Shown: positions 6,084-11,287 of the stretch, in pieces
Position numbering within the stretch: position 1 is the first letter of the stretch
Layout: each line of letters starts with the position of its first letter
Origin: an uncultured Peptoniphilus sp.
GTDB taxonomy: Bacteria > Bacillota > Clostridia > Tissierellales > Peptoniphilaceae
Length of the DNA stretch: 11,287 bases
Direction: 5' to 3'
Assembly: GCA_902465645.1 (NCBI GenBank)
Contig: CABQNX010000032.1
Coordinates: 1 to 11,287 of the forward strand
Translations under genes and position numbers: made by a program
Notes under the pieces: model-generated
Told to the model about the DNA's origin: nothing
The model's database searches: none
The model's input: only the letters and a program-made list of their open reading frames with translations

Positions 6084-7496
6084 TTATTCCAAACCATCCA
6101 TGCCACCACAGTGGCCACCAATTAACTTGCTCCTTTCAATAACCCTAGAACCTTCCATTAGAGAAGTGGCCCTTTGAAGAGAAGTGAAGCCAAACCTGTC
6201 CCTGATTTCATCAATAGTCCTGTCAAGACTTTCTTCCCTCTCAATGGCCTTAACATCATCAAAAAAATCAAAAATAGTAGAAGACTGGTCTACCAAATTG
6301 TCATAAGATACACCGAGATTTCTCACGTCACCGCCATCATACTTTTCCCTAAAAAGTTTAAGGACTTCCTCTTGCAAGACCCTAGTGGATTGGCTGGGCC
6401 TAATAGTTCTTCTTGCATGGATAGACTTTTTATTCTCTGAGTGAGAAAATCCAACATAAATGGCAACCACAGAAGCCTTCTTCCTAATACGTCTTATCCT
6501 AACAGCCACTTGCTCAGCAATCTCTGACAAGACAATCTCAATCTCATCTTGGGACTTGTAATCACTGGGTAGGACCTGGGAGTTGCCAAGACCCCTGGAC
6601 TTAGACTTGTAGGGCCTTGTGACCTTAGACTCATCAACCCCATTGGCATGAAACCAAAGTTGGAGCCCCATGACACCAAAGACCTTTTTGAGGACATCAG
6701 GATCATAGTTTGCTAGGTCACGGACAGTGTAAATTGACATAGCATTGAGCCTTCTCTTGAGCCTGGACCCAATCCCCCAAAAGTCACTTAGATCATCAAT
6801 GGCCCAGACTTTGGATTCCACATCCTCATAGGACCAGTTGGCGCGCATATTGCGAGTCTTCTTGGCCTCATTATCAAGGGCAAGCTTGGCAAGAAGGGGG
6901 TTGGCATTGCTCATACCTACAGTAGAATAAAGACCAGCTCTCTCCCAAATATCCCTCTGAATCATAGAAGAAACAAAGTCCAACTTGTCATGCCTTGAAA
7001 TATTTTTGTCAGGCACAAAATAATTTAAAGAATTAGTAAGATCAATAAAGCCCTCATCAATAGAATAGGGAAGGATGTCCTCTTTTGGGGCATAATTTTC
7101 AAAAATCTTTTGGATCTTTAAGTTCTCTTCAATATAAAGAGCCATCCTTGGAGGGACAATAAGAGTGTTCTTCGCCCACTTCTCAATAAAATCAACATAA
7201 GACTTAGTGATCTCAATATTTTGTCTTCTGGCCTTTTCAAAGCTAAACTTCCTAGTTTCCACGTCAAAGGGAAGCTCACTTGATCTTCCAACATTGCTCT
7301 TACCATAGACACGTTTAAAGGTAGGAGAGCTTGCAAGAATAAGGCCCTTAGAATTGCTAGACCTGCTCATGACACAAAGACAAGTGGAGAGAGGGTCCAA
7401 GTTCCTCTTGACACACTCAACACTGGCATAAAAAGACTTGATGTCCACAAAAGCAATGTCAGATTTAGATTCCAAAGAATAATCAATAAAAGTCAT
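6084..7496 (-). CDS. Y-family DNA polymerase, UvrX-like
   Basis: A 470-residue error-prone translesion DNA polymerase of the UvrX/UmuC-like Gram-positive group. The palm carries FVDIKSFYASVE (16-27), giving metal ligand Asp18 and probable steric-gate Tyr23, and YSIDEGFIDL (144-153), giving Asp147 and Glu148, so the active site is intact. SRSSNSKGLILASSPTFK (44-61) is the nucleotide-binding finger segment. A helix-hairpin-helix thumb lies at FWGIGSRLKRRLNAMSIYTV (239-258), then a little-finger domain from about 295 to 400. The C-terminal IERSKLIGGH (453-462) is typical of UvrX-type members. TIFDFFDD (407-414) sits where family members often carry a QLSLF-like clamp-binding motif. GAGG is 6 bases upstream of the ATG. 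The gene looks more GC-rich than its neighbours (one counted 60-base line, 6541-6600, is 53% G+C), which may mean transfer. It heads an operon with the YolD-like and unknown proteins. Confidence 0.93.
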   Translation of the reverse strand: MTFIDYSLESKSDIAFVDIKSFYASVECVKRNLDPLSTCLCVMSRSSNSKGLILASSPTFKRVYGKSNVGRSSELPFDVETRKFSFEKARRQNIEITKSYVDFIEKWAKNTLIVPPRMALYIEENLKIQKIFENYAPKEDILPYSIDEGFIDLTNSLNYFVPDKNISRHDKLDFVSSMIQRDIWERAGLYSTVGMSNANPLLAKLALDNEAKKTRNMRANWSYEDVESKVWAIDDLSDFWGIGSRLKRRLNAMSIYTVRDLANYDPDVLKKVFGVMGLQLWFHANGVDESKVTRPYKSKSRGLGNSQVLPSDYKSQDEIEIVLSEIAEQVAVRIRRIRKKASVVAIYVGFSHSENKKSIHARRTIRPSQSTRVLQEEVLKLFREKYDGGDVRNLGVSYDNLVDQSSTIFDFFDDVKAIEREESLDRTIDEIRDRFGFTSLQRATSLMEGSRVIERSKLIGGHCGGMDGLE

Positions 7497-7545
7497 AAGC
7501 CACCTCGAGTAAAAATAAAATTCAATTTACGAAGATGAATTTAAA

Positions 7546-7574
7546 ATAAAAATCATGAAAGTATAAATTGTCAA
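7546..7574 (-). promoter_or_regulatory. Alternative promoter for the polymerase operon
   Basis: On the minus strand, a perfect TTGACA (7574-7569) and a weaker TTTTAT (7551-7546) are separated by 17 bases, predicting a 43-base leader. Its -10 box is poorer than that of the LexA-like promoter upstream; either or both may be used. Confidence 0.4.
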
Positions 7575-7643
7575 ATGGTAAATAAAAATTTAATTTTAAA
7601 ACAAAAGACAAATACATATTTAAACAAAAGTTTAATTAACTAT

Positions 7644-7676
7644 ATTTTAGAACATTTGACCTAAAAACACAAGTTC
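7644..7676 (-). promoter_or_regulatory. Candidate SOS promoter with LexA-like sites
   Basis: On the minus strand, TTGTGT (7672-7667) and TAAAAT (7649-7644) have a 17-base spacer. GAACTTGTGTTT (7676-7665) fits the Gram-positive LexA pattern GAAC-N4-GTTY and overlaps the -35 box. GGTCAAATGTTC (7661-7650), in the spacer, keeps one perfect half-site. The two centres are 15 bases apart. LexA control fits an error-prone polymerase, but the first site also coincides with a degenerate unit of the 18-bp repeat array, so chance similarity cannot be excluded. Confidence 0.45.
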
Positions 7677-7811
7677 ACAAAAATTTTAAAGTTCTAGACA
7701 TTTATGAAGCTATAAATAATAAGTAAGTTACAAAAATTAATGAAGTTATAAGAAATCATGAAGTTATAAGAAATCATAAAGTCATAAAAATTTATGAACT
7801 TGTAAAAGCTA
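7668..7811. repeat. 18-bp tandem repeat array, about 8 units
   Basis: Units begin every 18 bases at 7668, 7686, 7704, 7722, 7740, 7758, 7776 and 7794. The units at 7740 and 7758 are identical, ATGAAGTTATAAGAAATC. The others are diverged but mostly keep the AAGTT core at the same offset; the first two match at about 10 of 18 positions. The array lies between the polymerase promoters and the DUF262 promoter. It could be a decayed minisatellite or an iteron-like protein-binding array; no replication initiator is present in the window. Confidence 0.75.
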
Positions 7812-7828
7812 ATAATTAAAAAAATACA

Positions 7829-7876
7829 AATCAAAATAGATTTGTGATAGGAAACAAATAAAAATTTATTTTGATT
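7829..7876. repeat. 10-bp perfect inverted repeat upstream of the DUF262 gene
   Basis: AATCAAAATA at 7829-7838 is exactly inverted as TATTTTGATT at 7867-7876, with 28 bases between. The right arm overlaps the candidate -35 box of the DUF262 gene, so a regulator-binding role is plausible. Chance is not negligible in DNA this AT-rich. Confidence 0.45.
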
Positions 7877-7899
7877 AGGAATAGAAATTATGATTTTAT
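7871..7899 (+). promoter_or_regulatory. Candidate promoter of the DUF262 gene, with TTAACA half-sites at the start
   Basis: TTGATT (7871-7876) and an extended -10, TGA-TTTTAT (7891-7899), are separated by 17 bases, with a predicted start near 7906. Just around and after it lie three copies of one half-site in alternating orientation: TTAACA (7899-7904), TGTTAA (7911-7916) and TTAACA (7927-7932). This looks like an operator that could repress the gene. Confidence 0.5.
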
Positions 7900-7954
7900 T
7901 AACATTCATGTGTTAAACTAGAATTATTAACAAATATAAAAACTGGAGGAGCTA

Positions 7955-10510
7955 ATGAAGGGCGATGGAATCCAATTGTTTTCTTATCTGGAAGGACCTA
8001 GTCACAGGTATATTATTCCCGTTTACCAAAGAAGATATGATTGGAAGATTGAAAACTGCAAACAACTTTATAATGATTTATTAAAACTAAGTAAGATTGA
8101 TGTAGGCAACCATTTTTTTGGAAGTATTGTTTCTGATGTTGTTGGTGCTGGTTCTACTACTGAATATCACATTATTGATGGTCAGCAGAGACTAACAACT
8201 GTGACTCTTCTCCTCTTGGCTATTGCCAAGCTAGTGGAGAAAGGCGAAGTTGAATCACAGGAAGTTGACTTAAATGATCAAATAATGGAAAGGTTTATTA
8301 TTTCCAAGTGGGCCAAGGAAGATGACAGGATAAAACTTATTCCCGTAAAGAGAGACAGAAAAGCAATTCATTCTTTAATTTTTGGTGAAGAGGATGAGTA
8401 TGTAGAAAACTCTAACTTAACTATTAATTATAAGTATTTTTATGAAAGGTTAAAGAAGGACGCTAATCACATAGATGAAATTTATTCTGCAATTTTAAGA
8501 CTTCAAGTTATTTCCATTACTTTGGAAAAGGGTGATGACGCTCAACTTATTTTTGAAAGTTTAAACTCTACTGGTCTTGCTCTTAGTGAAGGTGATAAGA
8601 TAAGAAATTTTATTTTAATGAATTTACCCCTAGATGAGCAAAACAAATACTTTGAAAAATATTGGATAAAGATTGAGGACTTAACTAACAAAAAAATCGA
8701 TAATTTTGTTAGAAATTATTTAAGTATAAAGACTTCTTCTGCTCCAACTATGGCTAAAGTTTATTTCGAATTTAAAGAATATGTTAATAGGCACAATGAT
8801 TCTTTGGAAGAACTACTTGAGGATATGTTAAGATATTCTAAGTTTTATAAGAAGCTACTTGATGGAGAAAGTGGTTTTAATAATAGAGACTTAGATGCAT
8901 CCATGTTTAATTTAAAGAAAATGGAAATTACTGTAACAGAACCCTTCCTAATGGAAGTTTTTAGCTTATATGACGATGAAAAATTAAGTCTTGATGATTT
9001 AATTGGAATCTATAGAACAATTGAAGCTTACTTATTTAGGAGAAATATTTGTAGTGTTGGAACTAATGCTTTAAATAAAATTTTCTTGAATTTAAACAAG
9101 GATATTATAAGGTATGATGGGTCTACAGATAATTATGTAGACAAATTAAAATATAACTTAATTAATAAGAGAGATTCTGGAAGGTTCCCTAAGGATGAAG
9201 AATTTTATGAGAATTTAAACAATAAAGAAATCTACTTAATGCGTGGCAGGTTTAAAAATTACTTATTTAATAAGATTGAAAACTATAATACTGTTGAAAC
9301 TAAGGATATTTATAATCACCTAGATGATGGAACTTACAGCATTGAACACATTATGCCGCAAAAATTAAATGACGATTGGTTTGAAGAGCTGGGTGACAAT
9401 GCTGAAGAAATTCACGAAAAATGGATTCACAAGCTGGGCAATCTAACTATTACGGGCTACAACTCAGATATGGGAAACTCTTCTTTTGAGAAAAAGCGAG
9501 ATGGGAAACGTGGCTTCAAAAAGAGTGGAATTAGGATGAATCAAGACTTAGCCCTATTAGACTCTTGGGGTGAAGATGAAATAGAAAAGAGGCACAGAGA
9601 CCTTCTTGATCTTTCAGTTTATGAAATCTGGAAGTATCCTAGCACAGACTTTGAATTACAAAGAGAAGATGTGGAATATATTTCTTTAGCTGATGATGAT
9701 TACGACCTTAAGGGAAAGAAGATTCTAAAGATTAATTTTAGGGGAGAAGAGTCATCTTTTAAGAATTGGGTTGATGCCTTTACTTTTATAATAAAAACTC
9801 TACATGAGGAAGATAAGTCTCAATTAATTAATTTAGTTAGAGAAGAACCAAGGGATGTATTAGGGCTTAATTTCTTTAAAAGTTCTAATGAATTGCGAAG
9901 TTTTGAAAAAATAGATGAAGATATTTTTGTTTCTACAAATAATGATACAAATACAAAAATTAGAATATTAAGTAAATTATTTGAATTATATGATGAAGAC
10001 CCTGATAATTTAATTTTTTACTTCAAGGACTCTGATAATTTTGATAGGACTTCAGAAAATATAAAGGAAGAATATTGGAATTATGCTATTCCTATAATTA
10101 GAGAAGAGAACGTAGATAATGAAACTTTTAAGAATGTTACTCGATCAAAAGGTTCTTGGATTACAGGAACTACTGGAACTAGTGGATTTTATATTTCTTG
10201 CTACTATTATATGAAGTCTGCTAAAGTTTCGATGACATTAAATAAGCCTGACAAGGAAGTAAACAAGGCAGCTTTTGATTATCTATATAAAAATAAAGAA
10301 AACATAGAAAACAATTTAGGTTTAAAGCTCTATTGGAATAGGTTAGATGATAATAAGATGTCAACTATCGATGTTGCAATAGAAAATATAAACTCAAAGG
10401 ACAAGTCAAATTGGGAAAAAATCGCAAAATTTCACGCTGAAATGAGCGATGCTTTTTATAAGGAATTTGTTCCTAGGCTTAGAGATTTTAAAAGTCAATA
10501 TAAGAAATAA
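7955..10510 (+). CDS. DUF262-DUF1524-DUF4268 protein, probable GmrSD-like restriction/defence nuclease
   Basis: An 851-residue cytoplasmic protein. Residues about 5-255 form the DUF262 (GmrS-type, ParB/Srx-like NTPase) domain, with IPVYQRRYDW (21-30), IIDGQQRLTT (73-82) and FESLNSTGLALSEGDKIRN (200-218). Residues about 400-555 form the DUF1524 (GmrD-type, His-Me finger nuclease) domain: SIEHIMPQ (462-469), with probable catalytic His465, then HKLGNLTIT (492-500) and the Asn/Lys-rich NSDMGNSSFEKKR (503-515). Residues about 585-690 are a domain I cannot name firmly; 700-845 match DUF4268, with the conserved GTSGFYIS (741-748), FDYLYKNKENIE (774-785) and final FVPRL. GmrSD-type enzymes and relatives such as SspE and BrxU restrict phage DNA that carries modified bases or act with a DNA modification. 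No modification gene is adjacent, so it is probably stand-alone. GGAGGAG precedes the ATG, and a terminator follows the stop. DUF architecture is clear; target is unknown. Confidence 0.9.
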   Translation: MKGDGIQLFSYLEGPSHRYIIPVYQRRYDWKIENCKQLYNDLLKLSKIDVGNHFFGSIVSDVVGAGSTTEYHIIDGQQRLTTVTLLLLAIAKLVEKGEVESQEVDLNDQIMERFIISKWAKEDDRIKLIPVKRDRKAIHSLIFGEEDEYVENSNLTINYKYFYERLKKDANHIDEIYSAILRLQVISITLEKGDDAQLIFESLNSTGLALSEGDKIRNFILMNLPLDEQNKYFEKYWIKIEDLTNKKIDNFVRNYLSIKTSSAPTMAKVYFEFKEYVNRHNDSLEELLEDMLRYSKFYKKLLDGESGFNNRDLDASMFNLKKMEITVTEPFLMEVFSLYDDEKLSLDDLIGIYRTIEAYLFRRNICSVGTNALNKIFLNLNKDIIRYDGSTDNYVDKLKYNLINKRDSGRFPKDEEFYENLNNKEIYLMRGRFKNYLFNKIENYNTVETKDIYNHLDDGTYSIEHIMPQKLNDDWFEELGDNAEEIHEKWIHKLGNLTITGYNSDMGNSSFEKKRDGKRGFKKSGIRMNQDLALLDSWGEDEIEKRHRDLLDLSVYEIWKYPSTDFELQREDVEYISLADDDYDLKGKKILKINFRGEESSFKNWVDAFTFIIKTLHEEDKSQLINLVREEPRDVLGLNFFKSSNELRSFEKIDEDIFVSTNNDTNTKIRILSKLFELYDEDPDNLIFYFKDSDNFDRTSENIKEEYWNYAIPIIREENVDNETFKNVTRSKGSWITGTTGTSGFYISCYYYMKSAKVSMTLNKPDKEVNKAAFDYLYKNKENIENNLGLKLYWNRLDDNKMSTIDVAIENINSKDKSNWEKIAKFHAEMSDAFYKEFVPRLRDFKSQYKK

Positions 10511-10516
10511 AATTAT

Positions 10517-10542
10517 AAGCTCGGGCGTGGCTCGAGTTTTTT
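10517..10542 (+). terminator. Rho-independent terminator of the DUF262 gene
   Basis: CTCGGGC (10520-10526) pairs with GCTCGAG (10530-10536), with one G-U pair and a GTG loop; flanking AAG and TTT extend the stem to about 10 bp. Six T follow at 10537-10542. It lies 9 bases after the stop codon. Confidence 0.88.
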
Positions 10543-10543
10543 G

Positions 10544-10552
10544 TGTTATAAT
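10544..10552 (+). promoter_or_regulatory. Extended -10 promoter of the downstream membrane-anchored protein gene
   Basis: TGT-TATAAT is a perfect extended -10 element starting two bases after the terminator T-run. No -35 box is visible at the right distance, because that position falls in the terminator hairpin. The predicted start near 10559 gives a leader of about 24 bases, containing GGAGGTGG (10570-10577) before the ATG at 10583. Confidence 0.6.
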
Positions 10553-10582
10553 CTACTAAAATGAAAGCTGGAGGTGGTTTCT

Positions 10583-11287
10583 ATGAAAAAGAAATTTAAC
10601 TGGAGAAAATTTTTTATAGGTCTTGGCATTGTTTGTGCTATATTTTTATTATTTTTCTATATTGCTTTTTTCGGTAATCCTATTTCTAGGATTCTTGCAG
10701 ATAGGGCTGCTGATAAATATATTGAGACCCACTATAAGGACTTGGACTTAATTCGTGACAGGGCTTTTTATAATTTTAAGGACGGCTACTATATTGTCAG
10801 ACTCAGTGATAAAAATAGCGAAGACACCAAGTTTTATTTGGGCTTTGATTCTTTTGGAAAGATAAAGGCAGATACTTACGACTCTATTTTATTCAACACA
10901 GTTATAAGACTTTCTGATGAATTAAATGATTATGGTAAAAGACTTGAGAAAAAATATAATTTCCCTTACGAAATTTCTTTGGCTACAGTTAATGATAATA
11001 TTGAAGAAAAACTTATTCTAGACCAAGAGTTTGATTTTGATAATTTTAAGGAAGATGTAAATGCGCAGGCTTTTGGATATACTAAAAATCCAAACCTTGA
11101 AGAGGCTTTAGATATTCTTTGTGATTTGCAAAAGATTATGGACAAGACTTCTTTGAAGGTTACAAAATATTCTATTATTTTAATTCCAGAAGAAAATAAG
11201 AAGCCTGATGGAGAAGCTGAGTCCTGGGCAGGCTCTATTAGTGCCAGTGATGTTCCTAAAGAAGTCGTGAGAAATAAGAATATAAAA
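10583..11287 (+). CDS. Membrane-anchored protein, YfjL-like (3' end outside the window)
   Basis: The frame is open from the ATG at 10583 to the window end (235 codons), so it is truncated by the edge, not broken. GGAGGTGG lies 8 bases before the start. A basic N-terminus (MKKKFNWRKF) precedes one hydrophobic segment, residues about 11-30 (FIGLGIVCAIFLLFFYIAFF), which fits an uncleaved signal anchor with the rest outside the membrane. Next comes GNPISRILADRAADKYIETH (31-50), then YNFKDGYYIV (63-72), the pattern of the YfjL-like family of Firmicutes, whose function is not established. The extracellular part is rich in Asp, Glu, Lys and Tyr, with a single Cys. It has its own promoter and appears unrelated to the preceding defence gene. 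Confidence 0.75.
   Translation, partial: MKKKFNWRKFFIGLGIVCAIFLLFFYIAFFGNPISRILADRAADKYIETHYKDLDLIRDRAFYNFKDGYYIVRLSDKNSEDTKFYLGFDSFGKIKADTYDSILFNTVIRLSDELNDYGKRLEKKYNFPYEISLATVNDNIEEKLILDQEFDFDNFKEDVNAQAFGYTKNPNLEEALDILCDLQKIMDKTSLKVTKYSIILIPEENKKPDGEAESWAGSISASDVPKEVVRNKNIK

Larger units (their letters stand above)
7497..7954. other. Divergent intergenic region (458 bp) with repeats and two promoter zones
   Basis: This AT-rich stretch separates the minus-strand polymerase operon from the plus-strand DUF262 gene. It carries candidate promoters for both directions, LexA-like sites, an array of 18-bp repeats and two sets of inverted repeats, each listed separately. I find no convincing gene: the only sizeable frame (minus, 7909-7694) has no ribosome binding site and is mostly translated repeat. 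Confidence 0.65.

Noticed and set aside
6068..6121. Longer start for the YolD-like protein inside the polymerase gene
   Set aside because: TGGAGGTG at 6080-6073 fits the ATG at 6067, and the family motif begins soon after it.
7704..7811. The 18-bp repeats as a CRISPR array
   Set aside because: The units are directly adjacent with no unique spacers, are only 18 bases long, and no cas gene is present.
7694..7909. Minus-strand frame of 71 codons encoding a hydrophobic peptide with repeated Phe-Met-Ile-Ser-Tyr-Asn units, a possible small toxin
   Set aside because: No ribosome binding site precedes its ATG, and most of it is the 18-bp repeat array read in one frame (18 is a multiple of 3, so a repeat stays open by construction).
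7911..7932. TGTTAA and TTAACA as a Rex (redox repressor) site
   Set aside because: The Rex pattern needs the half-sites 4 bases apart as TTGTTAA-N4-TTAACAA; here the spacing is 10 and the outer bases do not fit.

Overview
The window is AT-rich DNA with strong AGGAGG-type ribosome binding sites, heavy AGA, GAA and AAA codon use, and oxygen-defence genes typical of strict anaerobes. This suggests a low-GC anaerobic Firmicute, most likely a Gram-positive anaerobic coccus of the Peptoniphilaceae (Anaerococcus or Peptoniphilus type). The placement is inferred from gene content and gene style, not from a marker gene.

Layout, left to right. (1) 84-1690, minus strand: a two-gene operon, a nitroreductase-family flavoprotein followed by a PfoR/PTS_EIIC_2-type membrane protein, overlapping at stop and start. 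(2) 1691-1998: a divergent promoter region. (3) 1999-5192, plus strand: an operon of an acyl-CoA dehydrogenase fused to an ETF-alpha FAD domain and a rubredoxin, followed by a flavodiiron protein, closed by a strong terminator. (4) 5387-7496, minus strand: a UvrX-like Y-family DNA polymerase, a YolD-like protein and a small unknown protein, in one tightly coupled operon with its own terminator and a promoter region carrying LexA-like sites. (5) 7497-7954: an intergenic region with an 18-bp tandem repeat array and several inverted repeats. (6) 7955-10510, plus strand: a large DUF262-DUF1524-DUF4268 protein, probably a stand-alone GmrSD-like restriction or anti-phage nuclease, followed by a terminator. 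(7) 10583 to the window end, plus strand: the start of a single-pass membrane-anchored protein resembling the YfjL-like family, cut by the window edge.

The most coherent biochemical unit is the acyl-CoA dehydrogenase/ETF/rubredoxin fusion plus the flavodiiron protein. Every redox centre of a complete chain is present in two adjacent genes: acyl-CoA, dehydrogenase FAD, ETF FAD, rubredoxin iron, FMN, di-iron site, then O2 (or NO). The inferred job is to use acyl-CoA, for example butyryl-CoA, as reductant for oxygen removal without NAD(P)H or a separate ETF. The Y-family polymerase cassette looks like an SOS-type mutagenic repair operon, and the DUF262 gene next to it looks like a defence gene, so 5.4-10.5 kb has an accessory-island flavour. 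No integrase, transposase, tRNA, rRNA or CRISPR array was seen.
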